Shown: piece after piece, positions 25,460 through 33,351 of the stretch
How positions within the stretch are numbered: position 1 is the first letter of the stretch
Layout of the letters: every line of letters starts with the position of its first letter
From: Levilactobacillus wangkuiensis
GTDB taxonomy: Bacteria > Bacillota > Bacilli > Lactobacillales > Lactobacillaceae
Assembly (NCBI RefSeq): GCF_016861605.1
Contig: NZ_BOLM01000003.1
Location: forward strand, 1-64,000
Reading direction: 5' to 3'
DNA: 64,000 nucleotides
Made by a program: the position numbers and the translations under genes
Notes under the pieces: model-generated
Seen by the model: only the letters and a program-made list of their open reading frames with translations
Database searches by the model: none
What the model was told of the DNA's origin: nothing

Positions 25460-25984
25460 TCAGTTTTCTTCGAAATTCACCTTAATTTCGTTTGATTTTA
25501 ACGACCCTTCTAGCCGAAGCAAGGCCTGTTTCCGTGGCAAGCCACCAGCGTATCCGGTCAAATCGCCGTCGCCAGCAACGACTCGGTGACAGGGCACGAC
25601 TAGACTGATGGGATTGTGTCCCACCGCGCCGCCAATCGCTTGGGCGCCAACGAAATGGCCCAGCTGGTCACCCACATCGGCGGCCAATTCACCGTACGTG
25701 CGCACCTGACCATAGGGAATCCGTTGTAGCTGTTGCCAGACGGCCTGCCGGAAGGGCGTTCCTTGCGGCCGAACCGGGAAATTAACGGGTGGTTGTTTCC
25801 CAGCGAAATAATCAGCCAGCCACGTCTCAACCTTCGCAAAGATGGGGCGTTCCGCTACCAAAGTCAGTTTAGGTAATGTACTCCCATAATACTTTTGGTC
25901 CGTAAACCATAACCCGGTCAAGGACAGGCCGTCAGACATCACGGTAACCGGTCCCAAGGGCGTCTCCAAGCGTTTTTGTAGCAT
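25460..25984 (-). CDS. ogt: Methylated-DNA--protein-cysteine methyltransferase
   Basis: 174 aa. The suicide Cys is in SLVVPCHRVV (about residue 138), preceded by the helix-turn-helix GTPFRQAVWQQLQRIPYGQV that binds the minor groove, and the Asn hinge GGAVGHNP. It repairs O6-alkylguanine directly. I start at the ATG at 25984: AAGGGG lies 7 nt before it, whereas an ATG two codons upstream would sit on that site. Single gene. Confidence 0.95.
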   Translation of the reverse strand: MLQKRLETPLGPVTVMSDGLSLTGLWFTDQKYYGSTLPKLTLVAERPIFAKVETWLADYFAGKQPPVNFPVRPQGTPFRQAVWQQLQRIPYGQVRTYGELAADVGDQLGHFVGAQAIGGAVGHNPISLVVPCHRVVAGDGDLTGYAGGLPRKQALLRLEGSLKSNEIKVNFEEN

Positions 25985-26103
25985 TGTCATTCCCCTTTTT
26001 GGTCTAATTTTACCATTAAAAAAGCGCGTCGGCTAACTTACCCCCTCGTCTAGGCCAATCTGTTACCAATTTGTCACATTTCTCTGATTAGATTGACGAA
26101 TAA

Positions 26104-26297
26104 TGTCGCCTGCGGCTGCCAGGAGCTCCGCCTGCTATGGGGTCGGTTCCAGCCTGAGGGACGGGCTTCCACCTCGACTTTGAGCCACAAGGCCCGTGTC
26201 TCAAAGCTCGCCCCGCGCTGTAGGCCGGGAAAGAACCCCGGCCAACACCGCCGACACAGCTGGCTCCGTCCTGGCCTCCTCCGGCTAAAATTAGCCG
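26104..26297 (-). repeat. Cloverleaf repeat, family A variant
   Basis: Minus-strand reading: arm 1 GGTGTTGGCCGGG with CCCGGCCTACA (T-T mismatch kept although the next A-T pair has become G-C); arm 2 CTTTGAGAC...GGCTCAAAG; arm 3 with GAAGCCCG...GGCT. Outer GTGAAAAT stem lost. First of three copies in 770 bp. Confidence 0.75.
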
Positions 26298-26344
26298 TTC
26301 ATGCCATCAGAGACTGAGACAAAAGTACCCGCTGTCCACCTGTG

Positions 26345-26535
26345 TCACTCCTGCGCCTTGCCGGACAACGCCAAGTGGGCGGCCGTCTGAAGCCTAAGAG
26401 CGGTCTTCAGACTTACTTTGAACCGCTAAGGCTCGCGTTTCAAAGATACCAATTCCCTAAGCGGCACTCAAGCCGTGCCACTAAGGGAATTCCCACGGCT
26501 GACGCCATTGACGTTGCCCTATCGGCTGACATAAG
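26345..26535 (-). repeat. Cloverleaf repeat, family B
   Basis: Minus-strand reading: arm 1 AATTCCCTTAGTGGCA with TGCCGCTTAGGGAATT; arm 2 TTTGAAACG...GGTTCAAA; arm 3 TCTGAAGACCGC...GGCTTCAGA. Closing stem degenerate. Confidence 0.8.
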
Positions 26536-26691
26536 TGTTAGCCAGAATGTTGTCTCTCTATCCCTGCCAGTACCAACTCACATAAACGTCCAGCACAACA
26601 CAAAAGGTGCAGACATCATCTGATTTTCAGACAATGCCTACACCTCTGATAAGCTCTTTAATTAGCATGCAAATCGTGACTGATCTCATCC

Positions 26692-26873
26692 ATGTTAGCC
26701 GTGAGGGCAGTGAAAATAGGCTCAGCCGTGGGAGTTGTCTTAGCGGTTTACCGCTTAGACAACTGGTATCTTTGAGACGCGCTTTTCGGCTCAAAGTAAG
26801 CTGGAAGACCGCTCTATGGCTTCCGGCGGCCGCCCACAGCGTCACGGCCTATTTTCACTGCCCGGTAAGGCGC
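26692..26873 (+). repeat. Cloverleaf repeat, family B
   Basis: GTGAAAATAGGC with GCCTATTTTCAC closing stem (paired even where it differs from GTGAAAATGGG copies); arm 1 AGTTGTCTTAGCGG with CCGCTTAGACAACT; arm 2 TTTGAGAC...GGCTCAAA; arm 3 GGAAGACCGC...GGCTTCC. It begins 30 nt after the ndh stop codon. Confidence 0.88.
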
Positions 26874-26903
26874 CCGGACAACGACCATGTAACCAGTATA
26901 AGC

Positions 26904-28115
26904 TTAGTGGTAAAGATCGAACCGGCCCTTGGCTAAGGTGGTACTCAAATGGGCACTTTCCATCAGGGAACGGTCGGTAATAATCTTCTTCATGGCCGAG
27001 GCGATGTAGCCGTGAATCTTCTTGTTGCTGCTGAAGATTTCACCGATTCCATCGCGGTCGCTCAGTGAGGCCACGGTCCCGACGGATTTGTAGACGAATG
27101 GCCGCGTTTCATGACCACGGAGCGCTAACCCAATGTTCTTGGCCGCATGTGACCCACAGGCCAAGGCAATTTGCGCCGTCGTTGGGTAAGGCCGGTTGCT
27201 TGCTGGATCCATGACCGCGGAGACATCCCCAATAATATAAACTTCGGGGTGGCCTTCCAAGGTCAAATCATCCTTCACCACGACCCGGTTCCGCCGCTGT
27301 TCAAAGCCAGAATCGGCAATAACTTGCGAGCCACTGACCCCCACAGTCCAAACAATCGTGTTGGCAGCGACTTCGTGTGGCGTTTCGTCGTCAGTATTCT
27401 TATCCTGGTAAACCACCGCGCCCGGCTTGATTTCGGTAATGGCGGCGCCCAGTTTCATTTCAATGTTGTGCTTATCCATGAAGGCCAGCGCGTAGTCGGC
27501 CAGGGACTTGTCAAACATTGGCAAAATGCTCTTGCCCATTTCTAGACAGGTCACCTTAAAGGCTGGCGTGTTGTAGCGCGTCTGGAGCTTTGGCAGGGAC
27601 TGGCTCAGTTCACCGAGCAATTCGATTCCGGTAAACCCGGCCCCACAAACGGCGATTGATAAGTCGTTCGGATCCTGCGTTTCAGCATAATGCTTGGCCT
27701 TGGCCTCGATGTGTTGGTAAACGGCTTCAGACGTTTCCAAGTCATCCATTGGCAAGGCATTTTCCGCGGCGCCCTTTAAGCCGAACGTTTCGGACTGGAA
27801 GCCCAGCGCTAAGACCAGGTAATCGTAGGTCAACGGTTCGTGCTCCGTCAACGTGACTTGTTTTTGATCGACATCCACATTGGTGACCGTGTCGCGAATA
27901 AATTCAACGCGGCTGCCAATCACATCGTTGATCTCGTAAGTAATCCGGTCAGGCGCAATGGTCCCAGCCGCCACCTCATGTAAATTGGTTTTCTCGGTAT
28001 GAGTCCCCGTCTTATCCACTAAAACAATCTTGTCTTCACTGGGAACCTCACGTTGTAAGAACTTGATGGCCCGCATACCGGCGTACCCGCCACCTAGAAC
28101 TAAAATCGTTGCCAT
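26904..28115 (-). CDS. ndh: Type II NADH dehydrogenase
   Basis: 403 aa. N-terminal FAD site VLGGGYAGMRAIKFL, second dinucleotide site IAVCGAGFTGIELLGEL (about residues 160-176), and VYIIGDVSAVMDP for FAD. NDH-2 enzymes oxidise NADH and reduce quinone at the inner membrane face without pumping protons; in lactic bacteria they serve the heme- and menaquinone-dependent respiratory chain. The protein has the C-terminal amphipathic segment expected for membrane attachment. AAAGGGG is before the ATG. No cytochrome bd genes are in the window. Single gene. Confidence 0.93.
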   Translation of the reverse strand: MATILVLGGGYAGMRAIKFLQREVPSEDKIVLVDKTGTHTEKTNLHEVAAGTIAPDRITYEINDVIGSRVEFIRDTVTNVDVDQKQVTLTEHEPLTYDYLVLALGFQSETFGLKGAAENALPMDDLETSEAVYQHIEAKAKHYAETQDPNDLSIAVCGAGFTGIELLGELSQSLPKLQTRYNTPAFKVTCLEMGKSILPMFDKSLADYALAFMDKHNIEMKLGAAITEIKPGAVVYQDKNTDDETPHEVAANTIVWTVGVSGSQVIADSGFEQRRNRVVVKDDLTLEGHPEVYIIGDVSAVMDPASNRPYPTTAQIALACGSHAAKNIGLALRGHETRPFVYKSVGTVASLSDRDGIGEIFSSNKKIHGYIASAMKKIITDRSLMESAHLSTTLAKGRFDLYH

Positions 28116-28537
28116 AATTAAACGACCCCTTTTCTATTAAATAAGTTCTCCCTAAGTACAGTCAGTTAACAATGTTCAGACCAACTAAAACGGTTACATT
28201 TTAGTTAACACTCACTGCTCCCCCCATTTGGAACCAGCAGGTGACCTAACTCGTCAGGGATATTTGTCTCTATTATACGGCTTATCAGGTGAAAAACCAG
28301 CTTGGAACTATCGTAATCTATTTCACAAATCAACCGTGCACAATTGAATCGTTGTGGGACCAGTCTTCACGGGTAATTATCTCATAAAATCCGGCCACTA
28401 TTTCGGGTGGATTTTCCCATTTCTGCCAGGGCTGTCACCAGTTGCCAACGCCATTCTGAGTCACAATAGCTGAAATTAGCCTCCAAAACCGTTACAGTGG
28501 AAGTTAGTAAATTAACCTGCGTATAGGAGGAATTTTC
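28116..28537. other. Divergent promoter region of ndh and the NmrA-like gene
   Basis: No gene seen. TTGTGAAAT on the minus strand near 28320-28330 resembles half of a Rex (NADH-sensor) site, but the second half does not match. A CTGCT/AGCAG hairpin with a CCCCCC loop lies near 28211-28240; no promoter-terminator pair supports an sRNA there. Confidence 0.4.
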
Positions 28538-29179
28538 ATGACAACCTTAATTATTGGTGCTCACGGCCACGTCGGCCAGCACATTATCCAACAACTCGCC
28601 GCAACCGGCGAAACCGTCTACGGGGGCATTCGGAACGCGGAACAGGCTGAAACCATCACCAAGCTGGGCGGCCAAGCCCGCATGTTTGACCTGATGGGTA
28701 CGGCAGATGCCATGGTGCCCGCCATGAACGGTGTCGACACCGTCGTCTTCTCCGCTGGTTCTGGCGGCAGTACCGGAGACGATATGACCCTGAACATTGA
28801 TTTGGATGGCGCCATCAAGTCGATGATTGCAACGGAAAAGGCCGGCATCAAGCGGTTCATCATCGTGAGTGCCCTGGGCACCGACGACCGCAGCTTCTGG
28901 GAAAAGTCTGGGATTCGTCCCTACTACGTGGCTAAATACTACGCCGACCAATGGCTCCAGCACCGGACCAACCTGGATTACACGATTGTCCGCCCCGGGA
29001 TGTTAACCAACGATGACCCAACCGGAAAGATTTCCGTGGATCCCGCTAACGCCGATTCTTCTAAGATCACGCGCAGCGACGTGGCAGCCGCCGTTGTGGC
29101 CGTCGTTAAGCATCCCCAATCCAAGCAGATCATTGCCATTGTTAACGGTGATGTGGCTATTGCTGACGCGATTAAGTAA
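28538..29179 (+). CDS. NAD(P)-binding atypical SDR (NmrA-like)
   Basis: 213 aa. N-terminal Rossmann motif IIGAHGHVGQHI (G-x-x-G-x-x-G), the extended-fold motif FIIVSALGTDD with the family Ser, and the YYVAKYYAD Tyr/Lys region, then YTIVRPGML. Such SDR_a5 proteins are often quinone- or oxidative-stress-linked reductases or redox sensors. AGGAGG precedes the ATG. Divergent from ndh, with which it may share redox control (inference). Confidence 0.88.
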   Translation: MTTLIIGAHGHVGQHIIQQLAATGETVYGGIRNAEQAETITKLGGQARMFDLMGTADAMVPAMNGVDTVVFSAGSGGSTGDDMTLNIDLDGAIKSMIATEKAGIKRFIIVSALGTDDRSFWEKSGIRPYYVAKYYADQWLQHRTNLDYTIVRPGMLTNDDPTGKISVDPANADSSKITRSDVAAAVVAVVKHPQSKQIIAIVNGDVAIADAIK

Positions 29180-29199
29180 GAGGCAAAACAAGTTCATCT

Positions 29200-29243
29200 A
29201 AAGACTAGCCCTAGCTGTTAATGAGTGTTAGGACTAGTCTTTT
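29200..29243 (+). terminator. Terminator of the NmrA-like gene
   Basis: AAGACTAG and CCTA pair with TAGG and CTAGTCTT, followed by TTTT. Confidence 0.88.
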
Positions 29244-29321
29244 TTATTGCTAGCCAAAAAATCAGCAACGGTCCCGCCGCTACTGGTCTTTTTGGCTAAC
29301 TTTAAGCTGCTGCCGGTATGC

Positions 29322-29621
29322 TTACTTCAGTTGACTATCCGTGTGTTGCCGGTCCAGATTGAGCGCACTAGCGTCAACGGCTGTCTGGACCTGATTTGAA
29401 ATCTGCTTGGTCGTCGTCGGCTTGTGCAACTTAATCTTCACCACCTGGACTGTCGTATCGGGCTGCGGGTTAAATTGAATCGTCGTGCGCTCAACGCGAG
29501 GAGCGGTCGCCGTGGCAGTTGCCGTCGTCGCAGCGGAAGCCCCAGCAGACGTTCCCAGCAGTGTTGCTACCGTCATCGCCCCCAACATTACTTTCGTCAT
29601 CATTGCTTTTACTTTAATCAT
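29322..29621 (-). CDS. Small secreted protein, unknown function
   Basis: 99 aa with a signal peptide (KVMLGAMTVATLLGTSAGAS, cleavage near ASA). The mature part of about 70 residues has an Ala/Thr stretch followed by a segment of beta-like alternation (TVQVVKIKLHKPTTTKQ). Start at the ATG at 29621, with AAGGAG 9 nt before it; three further codons upstream overlap the ribosome-binding site. It lies divergent from the two-component system, which could be its regulator, but I see no shared operator. Not recognised. Confidence 0.7.
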   Translation of the reverse strand: MIKVKAMMTKVMLGAMTVATLLGTSAGASAATTATATATAPRVERTTIQFNPQPDTTVQVVKIKLHKPTTTKQISNQVQTAVDASALNLDRQHTDSQLK

Positions 29622-29839
29622 TAAGACCACTCCTTCATTGATTTTCGTTCGTTATTAAGCATGTATTAGTTATACCATGCGTTTACCCGCTAAATCTTGA
29701 AGGCACGCTAAAGTTAATCTGTGAATTTCTTAGGTTCCGATTATTTTCAATTAATCATCATTTTAAGCACAAACAGACTTGGGACAAAAACTAGCTAGCA
29801 AGTCCGCTTTTGTTGGCTAAATCCCTATAAGCCATAAGG

Positions 29840-29905
29840 GTGGCGAAAGCAGATTCCGCCCACCGCGTTCCGACCTATTTTCGCCACCCGGTAAGGCGCA
29901 AACAA
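29840..29905 (+). repeat. Minimal cloverleaf remnant (arms lost)
   Basis: GGGTGGCGAAA pairs with TTTCGCCACCC and the right end CCCGGTAAGGCG is that of the superfamily, but the three arms are gone. The closing stem has changed on both sides together. Confidence 0.6.
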
Positions 29906-29988
29906 GCACGCCATTTAACCAGCAACAAATGCGTTTACATGCTACACTAAGCGTAACTCACTGCAATATTGAAGGAGCCCACTACAAA

Positions 29989-30690
29989 ATGAAAAATACC
30001 ATTCTACTCGTTGAAGACGAAGAGGGCCTGGCCAGTTACGTGGCTAAGGAACTCACCTTTGAAGATTTTAACGTCCTGACCGCTGCCGATGGCGAAGCCG
30101 CCTGGGAGACCTACCAACAGGAAAAGGATCACCTGTTGCTGGTTCTGCTCGACTGGATGCTGCCCAAAATGGACGGCATGGAAGTCCTGCGGCGGATTCG
30201 CAAGCACGACGAGTTACCCGTCATCATGATGACCGCCCGCGATTACCTGGGCGACAAGGTCACCGGCCTGGACAACGGGGCCGATGACTACATCACGAAA
30301 CCCTTTGAAATAGAAGAACTGCTCGCCCGCATCCGGGTCATCCAACGCCGCACGGCCCATCAAAGTGGCCTGGATCAAACCTATACGCTGAGCGACCTGA
30401 CGCTGGTCACCAAGACCCGCCAAGTCGACCGGGCCGGTGAAACCATTCAGCTGACCCAACGCGAATACGATTTACTCCTCTTTCTCCTGCAACATCCCGG
30501 TCAGGTCTTCACCCGTGACGAACTGCTCGACAACGTCTGGGGCGTGGACTTTCTCGGCCAACAGAACGTGGTCGACGTGTACATCGGCTACCTCCGGAAC
30601 AAAATTGACGTCGCCGGTGCCCCCAACCTGTTCCACACGATTCGGGGTGTCGGCTACAGCTTGAAGGAAGATGACGCCGATGAGCACTAA
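29989..30690 (+). CDS. OmpR-family response regulator
   Basis: 233 aa. Receiver domain with the acidic pair EDEE, phosphoacceptor Asp in LLDWMLPKMDG (about 54), Thr in MMTARD and Lys in ITKPFEIEELLARI; then the winged helix ending DVYIGYLRNKI and FHTIRGVGYSL. I start at the ATG at 29989 (GGAG upstream); the open frame reaches 29929. An extended -10 (TGCTACACT, 29940-29948) lies just upstream. The sensor kinase gene overlaps its end by 11 nt, so they form one operon. Confidence 0.96.
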   Translation: MKNTILLVEDEEGLASYVAKELTFEDFNVLTAADGEAAWETYQQEKDHLLLVLLDWMLPKMDGMEVLRRIRKHDELPVIMMTARDYLGDKVTGLDNGADDYITKPFEIEELLARIRVIQRRTAHQSGLDQTYTLSDLTLVTKTRQVDRAGETIQLTQREYDLLLFLLQHPGQVFTRDELLDNVWGVDFLGQQNVVDVYIGYLRNKIDVAGAPNLFHTIRGVGYSLKEDDADEH

Positions 30691-32050
30691 ACGCGCCCCG
30701 CGAACCTACACAGATATCATTCGTCACTCAATCACTAGCCTGCTGCTGACAATTGGCCTCATCATCGTGCTCACCGTCAGCGTCACGTTAACGGTCGACC
30801 AACTTCTGCGGGCGCAGGACCAGGCGGAGAAACTCAGCACCAGTCTGCAAACTACGCAGGTCAGCAATTTTAAGGACTGGCTCGCGGTCAATCAGGGGAG
30901 CGGTCTGAATTCCCACAACACGTTTGTCCTGATTAAACAGGCAGATGGTACGACCACCTCGCTCTTGCCACATACGAGTCAGCTTGCCAGTGCCAGCACC
31001 GTCTCAGTCCCCTTTACGCACTTGGTCTACATTAAAAAACGCGGGCTATACTTCTCGGAAACACTCCGAACTGGCACGCGAACTTACTATCTCTATATTG
31101 GCATGCACGTTTTGGTTGGAAATTTACACGTTCTCATTGCCGTTCTGATCATCGCTATCGGCCTGAGTCTCCTAATCGGTCTGCTCTACGTGCGGCGACT
31201 GGCCAAGAGTCTGAGCGCCCCGACGCTGGCCCTCGCAAATGCGGCCCAACAAGCCGCGGCCAGCCCGGAAAATACCCAGGCCGAATTGCCGCAACCCGAG
31301 GAACCCGTGGAAGTCGCCCAGTTGGCACGCGATTTTAACCAGTTACTGGCCGCCCAGAACGGCCGCCTGGAACGCGAACGCCAATTCATTTCCGACGCCT
31401 CCCACGAACTGCGCACCCCTATCGCCACGATTCGCGGCAATCTCAAATTGATTGAGCGCCGCGGCGACCAGCATCCAGAAGTCATCCCCGAATCACTCGG
31501 CTTCATCGACCAGGAATCCCTGCGGATGCAGCATTTAATTGAAAACTTACTCCACCTGTCGCGTGCCGACCGGGCCGACGTCAGCCTGCAGCCGCTGAAT
31601 TTAAGCAAGCTGGGACAGGCCGTCGTTGACCATTATCAACCACTGGTCAGTCAGCCCGTGACCTTCGTTAGCCCTGAGACGCCCGTCATGGCTCGTGCCG
31701 ACACGGACATGCTCCACCAAATTTTGACGGCGCTACTGGATAACGCGCATAAATATTCACCTGAAGATCAGCCGATCAATGTGATCGTCGCCCAGACCAA
31801 GGACGCCGTTACCTTGACCGTGGCCGACCAGGGTACTGGCATTCCAGAAGCGGAACGCGAACACATTTTTGAACGTTTCTACCGCGTCGACGCCTCCCGT
31901 TCCACCAAAATTGAAGGGAGCGGCCTCGGCCTGTCCATCGTTTCCCGGCTGGTTCAGCTCAACGAAGGCCATATTGCCGTCACGGACAACGACCCCCATG
32001 GTGCGCGGTTCACTGTCACCCTTCAACCGGCACCCGCTACGAAAAACTAA
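30680..32050 (+). CDS. Sensor histidine kinase of the two-component system
   Basis: 456 aa. Two membrane helices (about residues 16-40 and 145-168) enclose an extracellular sensor of about 105 residues; a HAMP-like linker precedes the dimerisation domain with the phosphorylated His in SDASHELRTPIATIRGN (about 240), then the ATPase boxes LLDNAHKYS (N), DQGTGIPEAE (G1) and GSGLGLSIV (G2). Start ATG at 30680 with GGAAG before it, inside the response regulator gene. ArlS/CsrS-like layout; the signal is unknown. Confidence 0.95.
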   Translation: MSTKRAPRTYTDIIRHSITSLLLTIGLIIVLTVSVTLTVDQLLRAQDQAEKLSTSLQTTQVSNFKDWLAVNQGSGLNSHNTFVLIKQADGTTTSLLPHTSQLASASTVSVPFTHLVYIKKRGLYFSETLRTGTRTYYLYIGMHVLVGNLHVLIAVLIIAIGLSLLIGLLYVRRLAKSLSAPTLALANAAQQAAASPENTQAELPQPEEPVEVAQLARDFNQLLAAQNGRLERERQFISDASHELRTPIATIRGNLKLIERRGDQHPEVIPESLGFIDQESLRMQHLIENLLHLSRADRADVSLQPLNLSKLGQAVVDHYQPLVSQPVTFVSPETPVMARADTDMLHQILTALLDNAHKYSPEDQPINVIVAQTKDAVTLTVADQGTGIPEAEREHIFERFYRVDASRSTKIEGSGLGLSIVSRLVQLNEGHIAVTDNDPHGARFTVTLQPAPATKN

Positions 32051-32140
32051 GAAATTCTCAGACAATCCTTAATCAAACTTGGTGGTTGCCGTAACCTTTG
32101 CTTGGTATACTGATTTCAACAAGTGAAAGGAAGCGTTCAT

Positions 32141-32389
32141 ATGCTGATTGATGACAACCCGCAAATTAAAACCATTACGCCCGCACAAATTACGAAGGTG
32201 TTCTACCCCTTCGTAATCGCTAAAACGGAAGCTGGGAGTTATGTCAACATTAACTTAAGCGACCAAGAGCGTCAGGACCCGCTGTTCTGGGAATCCATTA
32301 CCAACATCGCCAAGGCCAAGCTTTGGGTGCCAGTTGGCGAACGATTCCACCAGCTGCTGTCGTACGATTGGACTTACGCTGCCGAGTAA
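32141..32389 (+). CDS. Small cytoplasmic protein, unknown function
   Basis: 82 aa, no signal peptide or membrane segment. It contains KVFYPFVIAKTEAGSYVN and a Trp-rich C-terminal end (KLWVPVGERF, YDWTYAAE). I start at the ATG at 32141 because AAAGGAAG precedes it. An extended -10 (TGGTATACT) lies about 35 nt upstream, so it is likely transcribed separately from the kinase gene. Its 3' end runs into a cloverleaf repeat and then a terminator. Not recognised. Confidence 0.7.
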   Translation: MLIDDNPQIKTITPAQITKVFYPFVIAKTEAGSYVNINLSDQERQDPLFWESITNIAKAKLWVPVGERFHQLLSYDWTYAAE

Positions 32390-32408
32390 CCAACGGTAGT
32401 TTTGCCCC

Positions 32409-32595
32409 GTGCCTCCAGGCTGGTGAAAATAGACCGGAACGCGGTGGGCGGCCGGCTGAAGCCAAAGGACGGTCTTCAACCTTACTTTGAGCCTCAAACG
32501 CGAGTCTCAAAGATACCAATTTCCTAAGTGTCACCAAAAGCGTGCCACTAAGGAAATTCCCACGGCTGAGTCTATTTTCACCAACCTTGCGGCTT
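32409..32595 (-). repeat. Cloverleaf repeat, family B
   Basis: Minus-strand reading: GTGAAAATAGAC with GTCTATTTTCACC closing stem; arm 1 AATTTCCTTAGTGGCA with TGTCACTTAGGAAATT (T-T mismatch, one G-T); arm 2 TTTGAGACTCG...GGCTCAAA; arm 3 GAAGACCGTC...GGCTTC. It starts 19 nt past a plus-strand stop codon and ends before that gene's terminator, so in that mRNA it appears as the antisense sequence. Confidence 0.85.
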
Positions 32596-32655
32596 ATACA
32601 GTGTTAACCACCGTTGCCAGCTCTGTGCCAGTTAAAAACTAAATATGCTAACTCA

Positions 32656-32690
32656 GCCTCAACCACCATTTTGGTAGTTGAGGCTTTTCT
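32656..32690 (+). terminator. Terminator of the small protein gene
   Basis: GCCTCAAC and ACC pair with GGT and GTTGAGGC, followed by TTTTCT. Confidence 0.85.
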
Positions 32691-32727
32691 GTGTTCCAGG
32701 AAATTTCACCCATGCCATTTGGAACAT

Positions 32728-32753
32728 AAAAAGACGGCCTCACAGCCGCCTTC
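32728..32753 (-). terminator. Terminator of the small membrane protein gene
   Basis: On the minus strand AAGGCGGC pairs with GCCGTCTT, followed by TTTTA. Confidence 0.75.
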
Positions 32754-32774
32754 TAGTCAATTCAATTCATTTTT

Positions 32775-33197
32775 CTACAGTCGCGAAGAATTCTTCAAAA
32801 TTTCTGCCTTCTTGCGTAGGTCGCCCCGCGTTTGATCCGCTAGAATCTTGGTTGGCTGGGCCAAATAACCATCGATGATGCCACCGAAACCCGCGAGCCA
32901 GAAACTGATGAACCCCCAGATATTTGCCGACCATTCTTGCTTAAAGGCTAGCGTGAACGCCGCAATAATTGCGAATAATCCTAAATTAATCAACGCCGTC
33001 ACGCCCTGGCGCCCTAACCGATTAAAGTAAGGGTACTGCCACGTTAAGAGCGCATCCACAATCAAGAATCCTAAAATGACCCCTAACGCAATCCGAACGC
33101 CGTGGAAGTTATCAACCGCCGTCGTTAAGCTCAGGAACACCATTAGGGTCATCAGAAACCAGAAGGAATGAAATGCATATCGCCAATCAAATTTCAT
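32775..33197 (-). CDS. Small membrane protein, four helices, unknown
   Basis: 140 aa with four hydrophobic segments (about residues 10-25, 35-50, 66-84, 90-110) and a basic C-terminal tail (DQTRGDLRKKAEILKN). GAGGCG precedes the ATG. Single gene, convergent with the small protein gene. I do not recognise a family. Confidence 0.75.
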   Translation of the reverse strand: MKFDWRYAFHSFWFLMTLMVFLSLTTAVDNFHGVRIALGVILGFLIVDALLTWQYPYFNRLGRQGVTALINLGLFAIIAAFTLAFKQEWSANIWGFISFWLAGFGGIIDGYLAQPTKILADQTRGDLRKKAEILKNSSRL

Positions 33198-33351
33198 GCC
33201 AATCGCCTCACTTTCCGCAGCCAGCTTGGGCTTTATTGGAAGTGAATTGTAGCACCTGCTAGCTTAAATAAACATAACGCCACCTCCCATAGTTAGGAAA
33301 GTAGCGCTACCAACGTGAGTCTCTAGCGACCGTTAATTTTTCGTAAAGCCA

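Noticed and set aside
26607-26936. ORF of 109 codons overlapping a repeat and the end of ndh
   Set aside because: Its sequence is a translation of repeat arms plus antisense ndh. No family resemblance and no ribosome-binding site.
28200-28245. A third C-rich-loop sRNA near ndh
   Set aside because: A CTGCT/AGCAG hairpin with CCCCCC exists, but there is no well-spaced promoter and no terminator.
28316-28345. Rex operator in the ndh promoter
   Set aside because: TTGTGAAAT matches one half of the Rex site, but the second half (TCACAA at the right distance) is missing.
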